A stretch of DNA of 64,000 bases from Thermodesulfobacteriota bacterium (GCA_035559815.1 DATMAT010000076.1:1-64000); one strand, 5' to 3'; counted from the first letter of the stretch, positions 1 to 9,867 are shown. Notes: generated by a model from the sequence alone, not told the origin. Translations and numbers: made by a program.

Positions 1-1
1 G

Positions 2-142
2 GTGCCCCGGTTCATAGAGGTATATGCGGAGGGATTTCCGGTGACGGCTACTCAGAAGATCAAGATGGGAGAATTGAAGGAAATAACGGACAAGACCTGG
101 GACCGGGTTAAGGCCGGCCTCAAATTCAGCGCCAGAAAGTAA
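2..142 (+). CDS. Acyl-CoA synthetase (AMP-binding), C-terminal end only
   Basis: An open frame runs in from the window edge and stops at TAA 140-142, leaving 46 residues. They read VPRFIEVYAEGFPVTATQKI followed by KMGELKEIT, which matches the small C-terminal domain of ANL-superfamily acyl-CoA ligases. The lysine after the PVTAT segment sits where these enzymes keep the catalytic A10 lysine. The closing TWDR segment resembles crotonobetaine/carnitine-CoA ligase-like members. The reaction would be ATP-dependent thioesterification of a carboxylic acid with CoA; the substrate cannot be read from this fragment. The gene is partial only because the window begins inside it. Confidence 0.75.
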   Translation: MPRFIEVYAEGFPVTATQKIKMGELKEITDKTWDRVKAGLKFSARK

Positions 143-325
143 AAAAGCGTTCAGGGGGCGAGCAGGTGTTCGCCCCTAGTCTTCGATTCGAATCCAACAT
201 TCTGAAGTTTTGTTCTATCATAACAGACCCTACTCAATCCCGCTCCATCTGAATTAGTTGCTGCACCAATAACACAACCTAAATGTTCATTTTTTAAGCC
301 TGGTTGCTTAAGCATTAGGCATTAA

Positions 326-775
<450 letters not shown>

Positions 776-871
776 AATTTTAATTAAAATAACACTATAC
801 CAGGAGGACAAAGGAAAATGCCCACAAAAAGGAGCAATCCAAGCAACAAGAATAAAGGAGGAACAAATTCA

Positions 872-2293
872 ATGTTTCCTCAGAAAGTAGGCGATGTTTT
901 GAAATTGATCAAGGAAAAGGACGTTGGGATAGTGGACCTGCGATTTCTCGACTTTCTAGGAACCTGGCAGCACTTCAGCGTTCCTTCGCATCAGTTGGAC
1001 GAGAAGTCATTCGAGGAAGGACTCGGTTTTGACGGGTCGAGTATACGCGGATGGCAGTCAATCCATGCTAGCGACATGCTGGTCGTGCCAGACCCAAGAA
1101 CGGCTCGAATAGACCCGTTTACTGCTGCTCCGACTTTGGCGGTAATATGCGATGTGGTAGACCCGATAACCCGTGAGCCATACTCACGAGACCCCAGAAA
1201 CATCGCTAAAAAGGCCGCCGCTTACATGAAAGGGACCAAAATAGCCGATACCGCTTATTTTGGGCCAGAGCTCGAATTCTTCATCCTAGACGATGTCAGA
1301 TACGACCAAACCTCCAGCTGCGCTTACTACTTCGTGGATTCGGTAGAGGGAGCCTGGAACACCGGCAGAGACGAAAAGCCAAACCTTGGATACAAGCCCA
1401 GGTACAAAGAAGGATACTTCCCCGTGCCCCCTTCAGACACCCTACAGGATATAAGGTCGGAAATGGTAAAGGTGCTGGAGGAACTGGGCATTACGGTCGA
1501 AGCGCATCATCACGAAGTATCAACGGCCGGCCAGGCCGAAATTGACATGAAATTTGCCCCGATCGTGGATATGGGCGACAGGATGAAGTGGTATAAATAC
1601 GTATGTAGAAACGTGGCCAAGAAGTACGGCAAGACGGTCACTTTCATGCCCAAGCCGATCTTCGGAGACAACGGCTCCGGAATGCACACACATCAATCAC
1701 TATGGAAGAACGGTGAACCTCTCTTTGCCGGAAACGGATACGCCGGTTTAAGCGACATGGCCCTACATTATATTGGCGGACTTTTAAAGCACGCAGCGGC
1801 CATATGTGCAATTACTAACCCGACTACAAACTCATATAGAAGACTGGTACCCGGGTTTGAAGCACCGGTCAACCTTGCATATTCCGCACGAAATAGAAGC
1901 GCGGCAATAAGGATCCCTATGTATTCGCCGAGCCCCAAGGCAAAGAGAATAGAGTGTAGATTTCCAGACCCATCCTGTAATGGTTATTTAGCCTTTGCCG
2001 CCATGCTGATGGCCGGGCTTGACGGGATTGAAAAGAAGTTGAACCCAGGGGAGCCCCTGGATAAGGACATTTACGCCCTGGGGCCGGAAGAGCTGGCTGG
2101 AATTCCATCGGTTCCCGGTTCTTTGGAAGATGCACTAAAAGCCCTGGAGAATGACCACGAATTCCTGCTCAAGGGAGATGTATTCACCGAGGACGTTATC
2201 GAGACATGGATAAACTACAAGATAGAGCACGATGTCAATCCGGTAAGACTCCGCCCGGTGCCTTACGAGTTCATGCTTTATTTTGACGCCTAA
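872..2293 (+). CDS. glnA: Glutamine synthetase type I (GSI-beta)
   Basis: From ATG 872 the protein has 473 residues, the usual GSI length. It makes glutamine from glutamate, ammonia and ATP and is the main ammonia-assimilating enzyme. Visible motifs include the N-terminal [14 protein letters not shown] beta-grasp segment, FDGSSIRGW, the ATP-binding [16 protein letters not shown] and [21 protein letters not shown] places the adenylylation tyrosine at about residue 401, so the enzyme is probably covalently regulated as in proteobacteria. An alternative ATG lies at 818, adding 18 residues rich in Lys, Ser and Asn. Both starts have a good ribosome site (AGGAGG at 802-807 and GGAGG at 857-861). 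The shorter form matches the family; which is used is unresolved. Confidence 0.95.
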   Translation: MFPQKVGDVLKLIKEKDVGIVDLRFLDFLGTWQHFSVPSHQLDEKSFEEGLGFDGSSIRGWQSIHASDMLVVPDPRTARIDPFTAAPTLAVICDVVDPITREPYSRDPRNIAKKAAAYMKGTKIADTAYFGPELEFFILDDVRYDQTSSCAYYFVDSVEGAWNTGRDEKPNLGYKPRYKEGYFPVPPSDTLQDIRSEMVKVLEELGITVEAHHHEVSTAGQAEIDMKFAPIVDMGDRMKWYKYVCRNVAKKYGKTVTFMPKPIFGDNGSGMHTHQSLWKNGEPLFAGNGYAGLSDMALHYIGGLLKHAAAICAITNPTTNSYRRLVPGFEAPVNLAYSARNRSAAIRIPMYSPSPKAKRIECRFPDPSCNGYLAFAAMLMAGLDGIEKKLNPGEPLDKDIYALGPEELAGIPSVPGSLEDALKALENDHEFLLKGDVFTEDVIETWINYKIEHDVNPVRLRPVPYEFMLYFDA

Positions 2294-2311
2294 AACTAGG
2301 AAACCACATCA

Positions 2312-2340
2312 TGTAGGGAATGCTTAGTGCATTCCCTACA
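2312..2340 (+). terminator. Hairpin after glnA, likely terminator
   Basis: A perfect 12-bp stem, TGTAGGGAATGC (2312-2323) pairing with GCATTCCCTACA (2329-2340), closes a five-base loop 18 bases after the glnA stop. The following sequence is pyrimidine-rich but has no clean U-tract, so termination may be inefficient. It could also be a dispersed palindrome. Confidence 0.6.
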
Positions 2341-2755
2341 TAAGCTCTCAACTCTTTTATAAAACCGAATGAAAATCTTTACGACAACTGTAAGATAGCT
2401 ATACCTCCGTAAGCGGTCTAGCATGGTATTCTGGACTGCCCTTCGACTCCTCAAGATAGACTCCGCGACAAAGTGATTTATGGCAGGAAAGATTAAGAGA
2501 CTAATCCGGCCGCAAAGGACGGGTCCTTCTTGAATGCACCGCTGGTTGAGAGAACCGGTATAGTTCTTCACGTTCTTAAATCAAACTTTCGGCTGAAGAT
2601 ATAAACTTACTAAGTAAAAAGTCTTACCCTCTTTTAAGACTAGACAATCTATACCACTCCTTGCTACAATTGCATTTACGCCCCTGTTGTGAAATGAATG
2701 AGCCCGATTCCTGATTCCACAACAAGAGGTCAGGTCAGAGAAGGAGGGTATAGAG
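2341..2755. other. Intergenic region with nothing recognised
   Basis: About 415 bases between the glnA hairpin and the next gene. Short open frames on the minus strand lack ribosome sites and protein-like composition. The promoter of the downstream gene should be here, but I could not identify a clear one. The only definite element is the ribosome site AAGGAGGG at 2741-2748. Confidence 0.5.
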
Positions 2756-3544
2756 ATGACGTGTAACATGGGAAAGACAGTTTATTGTGTTGCTTTATTA
2801 GTATTTATAGCGGCATTAATTAGCCCAATTAGGGCTATGGGAGTAGTGGTTAAGATCAACCAGTCAAAGGCTAATAATGGTAACGTCACTCCCGGCGACG
2901 CCCCCGGTTTTCCGGTGACCATTAGCCGGCCCGGGAGCTACCGTCTAACCAGCAACCTAACCGTACCTAATGAAAACACCTCTGCAGTTGAGATTACAAC
3001 TGATGATGTAACCTTGGACCTTGGTGGTTTTCTGATCAAGGGGCCTACAGTGTGCTCATCGGGTAACCCTGTGAACTGTAGCCCTATAGGCACTGGTGAT
3101 GGAGTGAATGCAAATGGTAGGACAAACATCACTGTTGTGAATGGAACTGTGCGGGGAATGGGGGATGACGGAATTGTTGGTGGAAAGGCATACCGTATTG
3201 AAGACGTACATGTCATTAGCAACGGCGATGATGGCATCGTCGGCGGTTATGGAATCGTAAAAGAAAATACGGCGACATTGAACGGCGGTAATGGTATCTC
3301 CGCCGGGGGTGTAATAACCGGAAACACGGTATTAGATAACGGCCAGGACGGCATATCCGCCGCTGAAGGCCTGGTGCTAGGAAACACGGCAATCGATAAT
3401 GCCGGCTTTGGCCTAAATCAGCCCAATAATGGCGGCTATGCTAACAACGTATTCACCTTTAACAACAGTAATGGCAACCAGGTAGATGGTAGCAGCAATG
3501 AAATTGGCTTCAATGTGTGCGGTGCTGATACAATCTGTCCATAA
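2756..3544 (+). CDS. Secreted right-handed beta-helix (PbH1-type) protein
   Basis: 262 residues. A short basic N-terminus and a hydrophobic stretch (YCVALLVFIAALISPIRAMG) form a signal peptide. The mature part is rich in Gly, Asn and Asp and repeats rungs of the form GNTVLDNGQDGISA, ENTATLNGGNGISAG and HVISNGDDGIVGG. These are typical of parallel beta-helix (PbH1/NosD-like) folds seen in carbohydrate-binding or carbohydrate-cleaving secreted proteins. ATG 2756 has AAGGAGGG seven bases upstream. No catalytic residues can be assigned, so enzyme versus surface protein is open. It is monocistronic and convergent with nuoL, with a gap of only 47 bases and no obvious terminator. Confidence 0.75.
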   Translation: MTCNMGKTVYCVALLVFIAALISPIRAMGVVVKINQSKANNGNVTPGDAPGFPVTISRPGSYRLTSNLTVPNENTSAVEITTDDVTLDLGGFLIKGPTVCSSGNPVNCSPIGTGDGVNANGRTNITVVNGTVRGMGDDGIVGGKAYRIEDVHVISNGDDGIVGGYGIVKENTATLNGGNGISAGGVITGNTVLDNGQDGISAAEGLVLGNTAIDNAGFGLNQPNNGGYANNVFTFNNSNGNQVDGSSNEIGFNVCGADTICP

Positions 3545-3591
3545 ATAGGGACAATTGCCCGTGACTTACTATAAACACAATCGTATTGAAA

Positions 3592-5568
3592 CTAAAATCT
3601 TGCCGATAGGACAATATAAATCAGAATCGCCGTAGCACCGATAGCCATGAGCGCCGCATAGAATCTTAAAATACCAGTCTGCGCCGTACGCAAGAAAATT
3701 GCTCCCTGCCTCACCAAACGTGCAACCCCGTTAACTGCGCCGTCAATTATTTTATTATCAAAGAGCGCGGCCATAAGCGATAAATTTATGAAAGGTCTTA
3801 CAAAACTCCAGTCATAGAATTCATCTACAAACCATTTGCCGGAGGAACCTCGATATAAAGGGGCTACAGTCCGATTTTCTACGAGTGACCGAGGTAAGGA
3901 AGGCTTGATCTTGTACATATAAAACGCTGTACCCACCCCTAAAAAGGCAGCTACTATAGAAAACACCACGAGAGTCCAATGCCCAAAGACATAGTGTTCA
4001 AACTGTGCCGCTTCTTCTACAAAAATTGAAGATGATAAAAACTTTCCAAAAATATCAGAGCCGTGGATCCCTACAACTTTTGCCATAAACTCCGGGACGC
4101 CTATATACCCGCCGATAACGGAAAGTACAGTGAGAATTATAAGAGGGATAGTCATAGTACCGGGAGATTCATGTATATGGTGTTTTAATTCCGCAGATGT
4201 CCTGGTTTCTCCCTCAAAGGTCAGGAAATAAAGCCTCATCATGTATAACGCAGTAAGCACGGCAGTGATTAGTCCAACGAGCCAAGAAATCAAGTATCCC
4301 CTCTCGTAAAGAGCGGCGAGGATTTCGTCTTTGCTGAAGAAACCGGAAAGAAGCGGAATACCAGAGATGGCTAGAGTCCCCGCAAGAAAGGTTATGGACG
4401 TTATAGGAAGAAATTTTCTTAATCCTCCCATCTTCCTTATATCTTGCTCTCCGCTCAAAGCATGGATAACGCTCCCCGAGCCCAGAAATAAAAGCGCCTT
4501 AAAAAAAGCATGGGTCACCAGATGAAACATACCGGCGGCATAGGCCCCAGAGCCTACCCCCATGAACATGTATCCAAGCTGGCTCACGGTTGAATAGGCC
4601 AGTACCTTCTTGATATCATTTTGAGTTAGCGCAATGGTCGCCGCAAAAAAGGCGGTAAAAGCAGCCACTCCAACAACAACCGTTTGAGCCGTGGGAGACT
4701 GGGAGTAAAAAGCATTACACCTCGCTACCATGTATACTCCCGCTGTGACCATGGTAGCAGCATGGATCAGGGCGCTTACCGGAGTGGGACCGGCCATAGC
4801 ATCGGGAAGCCAGACGTAAAGCGGAAACTGTGCGGACTTTCCTACTGCTCCCACAAAAAGAAGTAGTGCTATGACCGTTACAACTACTCCCGGAACCGCG
4901 CTCATGAAATTCGAATCCATAGCTTTCTCAAAGACTTCCGCGTAACCCGTAGAGCCAAACACGAAGAATATCAGGAATATGCCCAGTATAAAGCCGAAGT
5001 CGCCTACCCGGTTCACTATGAATGCCTTTCTCCCGGCATAGGCCTTTTCCGGGTCCTCATACCAAAAGCCGATAAGAAGGTAAGAGGCGAGACCGACCCC
5101 TTCCCAACCGACGAACATAAGAGGAAAGCTGTTTCCGAGGACCAAAATAAGCATGAAAAAAACAAAGAGGTTGAGATAGGTGAAATACCTGGAATAGGAA
5201 TGGTCCTCGTGCATATAGCCAATTGAGTAGACATGTATGAGAAAACTAACCCAAGTGACCACGAGAGCCATGACACAGGAAAGCGAGTCAAACAGTAACT
5301 CGAACGATACTTGGAACTCACCAGAGGGTATCCAAACAAACAACTCTTGAATTAATTGTCTCTCCGATGGGTCGAGCGAACGGAGTTTAAAAAACAGGAT
5401 TGATGATATTATTGCCGAAACCAAAATCACACCACATCCGACAACACTGACGATTCTTTTCTCCGTATGCTCATCCCCACCGAGGACTTTCTTCCAAAGG
5501 CCTGTGGCAAAAACTAGACCGTTTATCAGGGTCCCTACCAGAGGAGCAAATATTATCCAGGCAAGCAT
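3592..5568 (-). CDS. nuoL: NADH-quinone oxidoreductase subunit L
   Basis: A 658-residue polytopic membrane protein, the normal size of NuoL, the distal antiporter-like proton-pumping subunit of complex I in the inner membrane. Motifs seen are FVGWEGVGLASYLLIGFWYE, carrying the key glutamate at about residue 156, and VGAVGKSAQFPLYVWLPDAM, carrying the half-channel lysine at about residue 244, followed by GPTPVSALIHAATMVTAGVY. The C-terminus has the extended segment with late transmembrane helices typical of NuoL rather than NuoM or NuoN. It is the last gene of a J-K-L block. The usual nuoM and nuoN do not follow; a convergent unrelated gene does. The start is ATG at 5568. Confidence 0.96.
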   Translation of the reverse strand: MLAWIIFAPLVGTLINGLVFATGLWKKVLGGDEHTEKRIVSVVGCGVILVSAIISSILFFKLRSLDPSERQLIQELFVWIPSGEFQVSFELLFDSLSCVMALVVTWVSFLIHVYSIGYMHEDHSYSRYFTYLNLFVFFMLILVLGNSFPLMFVGWEGVGLASYLLIGFWYEDPEKAYAGRKAFIVNRVGDFGFILGIFLIFFVFGSTGYAEVFEKAMDSNFMSAVPGVVVTVIALLLFVGAVGKSAQFPLYVWLPDAMAGPTPVSALIHAATMVTAGVYMVARCNAFYSQSPTAQTVVVGVAAFTAFFAATIALTQNDIKKVLAYSTVSQLGYMFMGVGSGAYAAGMFHLVTHAFFKALLFLGSGSVIHALSGEQDIRKMGGLRKFLPITSITFLAGTLAISGIPLLSGFFSKDEILAALYERGYLISWLVGLITAVLTALYMMRLYFLTFEGETRTSAELKHHIHESPGTMTIPLIILTVLSVIGGYIGVPEFMAKVVGIHGSDIFGKFLSSSIFVEEAAQFEHYVFGHWTLVVFSIVAAFLGVGTAFYMYKIKPSLPRSLVENRTVAPLYRGSSGKWFVDEFYDWSFVRPFINLSLMAALFDNKIIDGAVNGVARLVRQGAIFLRTAQTGILRFYAALMAIGATAILIYIVLSARF

Positions 5569-5606
5569 CTGTTTATCCCTTTTTAACCTCTAATGAGCAC
5601 GAGTCA

Positions 5607-5664
5607 GATGATGCACGATACATGATTTATCTTAACCTTTTGCATCCTGTATCATGAATCTTGA
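5607..5664. repeat. Intergenic ATCCTGTATC-type repeat, copy 1
   Basis: The 97-bp nuoK-nuoL gap contains GATGCACGATACATGATT and, further on, TGCATCCTGTATCATGAATC. These are imperfect inverted units of one motif, and closely similar sequence appears at 38627-38707 and 40820-40878. The dispersed intergenic placement marks it as a small repeat family with no coding content. Confidence 0.65.
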
Positions 5665-5665
5665 A

Positions 5666-5971
5666 TTATCCCTTGAGCATTTTTATAACATCTATATTAA
5701 GGGTCTCGCGATGGGAATAAATCGTAACAACCAGAGCCAGTCCTATTGCTACCTCAGCCGCGGCCAGTGTGAGCGCCATAATCATGAATACGTGCCCGGT
5801 CATATCCCCTAAGGCTCTCGAAAATGCCACGAAAGCCAGGTTTGCCGAATTGAGCATAAGCTCGAGCGACATGAGGACAACGATAAGATTTTTCCTTATT
5901 ATTACGCCGTAAGCCCCGGTAACAAATAGAAGTGCACTCAGCACTAGGTAATGTTCTATCGTGACGCTCAA
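5666..5971 (-). CDS. nuoK: NADH-quinone oxidoreductase subunit K
   Basis: 101 residues with three transmembrane helices, the standard NuoK size. It lines the proton path of complex I between the antiporter-like subunits. The two conserved membrane glutamates are visible: SLELMLNSANL (about Glu37) and AAAEVAIGLALV (about Glu73). The start appears to be TTG at 5971-5969, one base after the nuoJ stop, so translation is probably coupled. The 97 bp between it and nuoL are filled by a dispersed repeat, which suggests that the repeat entered a formerly tighter operon. Confidence 0.95.
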   Translation of the reverse strand: MSVTIEHYLVLSALLFVTGAYGVIIRKNLIVVLMSLELMLNSANLAFVAFSRALGDMTGHVFMIMALTLAAAEVAIGLALVVTIYSHRETLNIDVIKMLKG

Positions 5972-5972
5972 T

Positions 5973-6479
5973 TCAATCGCTCCCCCTTTTGGCTATTACC
6001 ACAACGCCTATAATAGCGACGACAATCAAGACCGATGTGAGCTCAAAAGGAAGTAAGTAATCCTTAAAAAGTATCTCCCCGACCCCTTGCACGGTGCCGA
6101 AGTTTTCCTCAATAGCAACGGCTTCGACCATGGAAAGACCTTTCTTAAAACCAATACCGGCAAGAAAACCGAAAATTATAAGAACTACAAACAATATGAC
6201 TAGCTTAAGCGGGATATTCTGGTCATCAAACCTGAGCGACTCTTCTCGCAGGTTGAGAAACATAACCGTAAACAAAAATAAAACCATAATTGCGCCAGCG
6301 TAAACAAGGACCTGTATTGCCGCCACAAAATGGGCTAAAAGAAGAATAAAAAGAACAGCGGTCGAAAAAAGAGTGAGGACGAGAGCAAGTGCCCCGGCTA
6401 CCGGATTCTTGTTACTAACAACCACGATAGCCCCGGCCAAAGCGGCAGCGGCAAAAATGTAGAAGAGAAGTGATTGCAA
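5973..6479 (-). CDS. nuoJ: NADH-quinone oxidoreductase subunit J
   Basis: 168 residues, five predicted membrane helices. The segment AAIQVLVYAGAIMVLFLFTVMFLNL is the conserved NuoJ core, containing the pi-bulge helix near the quinone end of complex I. Translation probably begins at TTG 6479, because the frame has no upstream ATG and a GGAGG lies ten bases before it. It is the first gene of the nuoJKL block; nuoA-I are not in the window. Directly upstream, after about 190 bp, is an unrelated nuclease gene, so this block must have its own promoter, which I could not pin down. Confidence 0.93.
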   Translation of the reverse strand: MQSLLFYIFAAAALAGAIVVVSNKNPVAGALALVLTLFSTAVLFILLLAHFVAAIQVLVYAGAIMVLFLFTVMFLNLREESLRFDDQNIPLKLVILFVVLIIFGFLAGIGFKKGLSMVEAVAIEENFGTVQGVGEILFKDYLLPFELTSVLIVVAIIGVVVIAKRGSD

Positions 6480-6668
6480 AGTGTTTTAACCTCCATCCTG
6501 CGTTTCAGCTAAAAAAATTGACCTATTAGATTATATTTGGAAAGGGAAGGTAGTCAACTTCATGAGTAGCGCAAAAAGGGTCAATGTAGAAAAGGTCATT
6601 AAGGCGTCTATGCTCTATAATAGGTCGATTGATAAAAAAGAACTCCCAATAGACTGCACGCAATCACC

Positions 6669-7325
6669 TTATCTACTTTTCTCAACCCCGATTTTATTAC
6701 AATATGACTCTATAACGCACTGGCTACACTTCGGAGAAATAGGTCTGCACAAATGTTGCCCAAACGCTACCAGAAGGCTGTTATACTCCACCCAATATTC
6801 TTGGGGAAGCTTATCTCTTAGAGCCATTTCGGTCTCAAAAGGGTTTTTTGTTCTTATGTATCCCCATCTATTTGATATTCGGTGAACGTGGGTATCAACG
6901 CATATTCCTGGCTTTCCGTACCCCATAGTAACAACCAGATTCGCTGTCTTTCGTCCCACCCCTTTTAGCTCAAGAAGCTCATCTATATCATCGGGCACCT
7001 TTGACCCGTATTTTTCTATCAGTTCACGGCAGATTAAAAGAATGGTCTTTGCTTTCCTCTTGTGGAAGCCGACAGGGTAAATGGCCTGCTCAATCTCTTT
7101 CACGCTCAGTTTCAGCATGTCTTCAGGGTTCTCAGCAAGCCTAAATAACCTGTTTGATGCCTTTGCCGTAGTGGAATCCTGGGTACGGAGGCTTAAAATA
7201 GTTGATATTAAAACCTTGAATGGATCATGCGAGGACTGGGCAGTAAGGGTGACAATCGGCACATCCCATTTATGAGCCTCCTTTCTTAGTATTCGGATAA
7301 TTCTATGAATATCGCTCTTTTTCAA
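6669..7325 (-). CDS. nth: Endonuclease III, DNA glycosylase/AP lyase
   Basis: 218 residues, standard for Nth, a base-excision repair enzyme that removes oxidised pyrimidines and nicks the abasic site. The helix-hairpin-helix LELKGVGRKTANLVV carries the catalytic lysine (about Lys126), and VDTHVHRI carries the conserved aspartate (about Asp144). The C-terminal cluster CRPISPKCSQCVIESYC has the exact C-x6-C-x2-C-x5-C spacing for the [4Fe-4S] cluster (residues 193, 200, 203, 209). The start codon seems to be TTG at 7325 with only a weak ribosome site. It stands alone between nuoJ and a sigma-factor gene on the same strand. Confidence 0.95.
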   Translation of the reverse strand: MKKSDIHRIIRILRKEAHKWDVPIVTLTAQSSHDPFKVLISTILSLRTQDSTTAKASNRLFRLAENPEDMLKLSVKEIEQAIYPVGFHKRKAKTILLICRELIEKYGSKVPDDIDELLELKGVGRKTANLVVTMGYGKPGICVDTHVHRISNRWGYIRTKNPFETEMALRDKLPQEYWVEYNSLLVAFGQHLCRPISPKCSQCVIESYCNKIGVEKSR

Positions 7326-7460
7326 TTCCCTTAACCTTAATGGTGTTAAATAATACCATTAAAGTTAGTGAATTCGGGTGCGCTCATCGGCCCATGGTTA
7401 ATTTCTATCGGGGATAAGCCTTAGGATGGATGAATCAAACCCCAAGCAACCTACTTAATC

Positions 7461-8663
7461 CTACTGGTATAGCTCCAATAGGCTTTTCAGAGCTGGCGCC
7501 AGCCTCGATTTTTTCAGTCTTTCAAGAGCCCGCCTCTCTATTTGTCTGATTCTCTCCCTAGTCAGTCCGAACCTCTTGCCAACATCGTCCAGGGTATAGG
7601 TGTTCTCATACCCTATTCCAAACCGCATCTTTATAACCTCCCTCTCTTTAGGGGTGAGTATCAGGAGAGCCTCATCAAGATTCTTGGGCAAGGAAGACGC
7701 CGCTATAACCGAGTCGGGCGGAAGAAAGTTTGTATCCGGAATAAAGTCCATGTATGTCATCTTCTCACCACTCCGGGCGGAAGAGTCAAGGCTAATAACC
7801 TTCTCTCCACTCTCCAATATACGGTTTACGCTCTCGACCGGCATATTTACCTCCTTGGCAATATCCTCGGCACGGGGTGTCCTTCCGGTCTTTTCCCGGA
7901 GAAATAAGCGAGCGTAATGCACCTTCCCGGTCTTTTCGAGCAGGTAAGACGGGACCCTTATAGTCCTGGTCTGATTGTGGATGGCCCTAGTCATGGCCTG
8001 GTTTATCCACCAGCAGGCGTAGGTAGAGAACTTATATCCTTTGGTATGGTCGAACCTTTCTACCGCCTTAATTAGCCCGAGATTGCCTTCTTGAATCAAA
8101 TCCAAAAAAGGGACTCCTCGTCCCAGATACTTCTTTGCCATGCTGGCCACGAGTCTCAAGTTCGCCTTGATGAACCTATTTCTAAACTGAGCCGCTTTTC
8201 CGGAATAGGCTTCGAGGAGATTGAGTAATCTCTTGACCCGCTCCTTATTTACCTTTCCGTCGATTTTGCCCTTCCCCACTATATCCATCAGCTCCGTAGG
8301 GTTTTTCCTGCTAATGCGCCGGAATCTTCCACTCAAGATTCTCTCCACCACCTTTTGCATCTCTTTAGCTCGTATTTCGCATTTCTTAATCTTTGCTGCA
8401 ACCTCAATCTCCTCCCTCGGCGTTAGAAGAGGCTCTGTGCTAACCTCTCTGAAGTAGGCATTTATTAGCCTCAAATCATGATTGGGAATTTCTTCCTCTC
8501 CCTCTCTTACCTTAACCTCCTCCGGAGAAGGCTCGACCTGGAGGTCGAAATCTAACTCATCATATTCCTGGGCCTCCTGAACGGAATAAGACTCATCTAG
8601 AGAATTGACCGGGTAGGTATCATCCGTGCTTAAAAATTCATCAAACTCTTTATATTTAAACAT
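7461..8663 (-). CDS. RNA polymerase sigma factor, sigma-70 group 1/2 (RpoD/RpoS type)
   Basis: 400 residues. An acidic N-terminal stretch (to about residue 60) is followed by region 1.2 (INAYFREVSTEPLLTPREE). Next comes a short non-conserved insert, then region 2 with FIKANLRLVASMAKKY, FLDLIQEGNLGLIKAVERFD and YACWWINQAMTRAIHNQTRT (2.3-2.4). Region 3 follows, then region 4.2, DDVGKRFGLTRERIRQIERR. Regions 2.4 and 4.2 are those of primary-type sigma factors, so it should recognise ordinary -10/-35 promoters. It is shorter than typical RpoD and lacks region 1.1, so a group 2 (RpoS-like) role is possible; the primary factor cannot be excluded. ATG at 8663. It is divergent from aguB across about 280 bp and appears monocistronic. 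Confidence 0.9.
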   Translation of the reverse strand: MFKYKEFDEFLSTDDTYPVNSLDESYSVQEAQEYDELDFDLQVEPSPEEVKVREGEEEIPNHDLRLINAYFREVSTEPLLTPREEIEVAAKIKKCEIRAKEMQKVVERILSGRFRRISRKNPTELMDIVGKGKIDGKVNKERVKRLLNLLEAYSGKAAQFRNRFIKANLRLVASMAKKYLGRGVPFLDLIQEGNLGLIKAVERFDHTKGYKFSTYACWWINQAMTRAIHNQTRTIRVPSYLLEKTGKVHYARLFLREKTGRTPRAEDIAKEVNMPVESVNRILESGEKVISLDSSARSGEKMTYMDFIPDTNFLPPDSVIAASSLPKNLDEALLILTPKEREVIKMRFGIGYENTYTLDDVGKRFGLTRERIRQIERRALERLKKSRLAPALKSLLELYQ

Positions 8664-8944
8664 TATGCTTTCTCCCTGAATTTATGATGTAATTTCGTTT
8701 CCGATGGATTCCGGAAAAGGGCATTTTCTCCGTTCCATCTTATTTAAACTCCCGGGAAGTATCTTGGTTTCAGGTTTTTTTCAGGTTATTCGATTGTCCG
8801 AGCTGTCAATATATATAGGTGAAAATTTAAAAATTACCTCTCTATACCTTATTCGATTAATTTTCGATTGTCTTCCAATAATTCCTTAATCTTGTCGCGA
8901 TCTTATTAAATCTATTTTAAAATTCGTGTAGATTTAATACTGTC

Positions 8945-9862
8945 ATGAAAATTCAGAAAAAATTTAATGTTGCACTTATACAAATGGCTTGTGGCCCTAA
9001 CCCGAGAGAAAACCTCAAAAGAGCAATAGCCCGAATCGAGGAAGCAGCGACAGCTAGAGCTAAGGTAATTTGCCTGCCGGAACTCTTCCGGTCGCAATAC
9101 TTCTGTCAGCAGGAGGATACCTCTTTTTTCGACCTGGCAGAGCCCTTGCCCGGCCCCACTACCAAGGCCCTAGTAAAAATAGCAAAGAAGTTGGAAGTAG
9201 TAATAATAGCTCCGGTCTTCGAGCATCGCGCTCCCGGCCTATATCATAACAGCGCCGTTGTGATAAACTCCGATGGCAATATACTGGGACTATATCGAAA
9301 GATGCATATCCCGGACGACCCGGCCTATTACGAAAAATTCTATTTTACACCCGGCGACCTGGGGTTCAAGACCTTCGATACAAGCGCCGGAAGAATTAGC
9401 ACACTGGTCTGCTGGGATCAATGGTATCCGGAAGCGGCAAGAATAGTATCGCTTCAGGGAGCATCCATAATTTTTTATCCGACGGCAATTGGTTGGCACC
9501 CTAAAGAGAAAGAAGAATTTGGGCCAGCCCAGCTCGACGCCTGGCGCACGGTCCAGCGAGCACATGCAATTTCGAACGGGGTCTACGTGGCCGCCGTCAA
9601 CAGAGTCGGTCATGAGATACCATCGGATGGAGGAGCAGGAATCGAGTTCTGGGGTTCTTCATTTATCTGCGACCCGTCGGGGGTTATTCTAGTGGAAGCC
9701 AGTATCGATAAAGAGGAAATACTCTTAGCCGAGGTGGACTTGGAGCACGTCGAAGATGTAAGACGCAACTGGCCGTTCCTACGCGACCGTCGTATAGACG
9801 CATATTCAGACATCCATCTTCGTTACATCGGCGACGATAAACCGCAAAATAAAAAAAGTTAA
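8945..9862 (+). CDS. aguB: N-carbamoylputrescine amidase (nitrilase superfamily)
   Basis: 305 residues of the carbon-nitrogen hydrolase fold. The catalytic triad is readable: Glu46 in LPELF, Lys119 in LYRKMHIPD and Cys156 in LVCWDQWYPEAAR. The family hydrolyses N-carbamoylputrescine to putrescine, CO2 and ammonia. The WYPEAAR context and the immediate neighbour agmatine deiminase, only five bases downstream, support AguB over a generic nitrilase. Together the two genes make putrescine from agmatine. No arginine decarboxylase gene is present in the window. The ATG at 8945 lacks a strong ribosome site. Upstream is about 280 bp of AT-rich sequence shared with the divergent sigma-factor gene. Confidence 0.93.
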   Translation: MKIQKKFNVALIQMACGPNPRENLKRAIARIEEAATARAKVICLPELFRSQYFCQQEDTSFFDLAEPLPGPTTKALVKIAKKLEVVIIAPVFEHRAPGLYHNSAVVINSDGNILGLYRKMHIPDDPAYYEKFYFTPGDLGFKTFDTSAGRISTLVCWDQWYPEAARIVSLQGASIIFYPTAIGWHPKEKEEFGPAQLDAWRTVQRAHAISNGVYVAAVNRVGHEIPSDGGAGIEFWGSSFICDPSGVILVEASIDKEEILLAEVDLEHVEDVRRNWPFLRDRRIDAYSDIHLRYIGDDKPQNKKS

Positions 9863-9867
9863 GTTAT

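Noticed and set aside
2296-2769. Two minus-strand open frames after glnA
   Set aside because: They cover a terminator-like hairpin and AT-rich DNA, have no ribosome site, and their composition does not look like protein.
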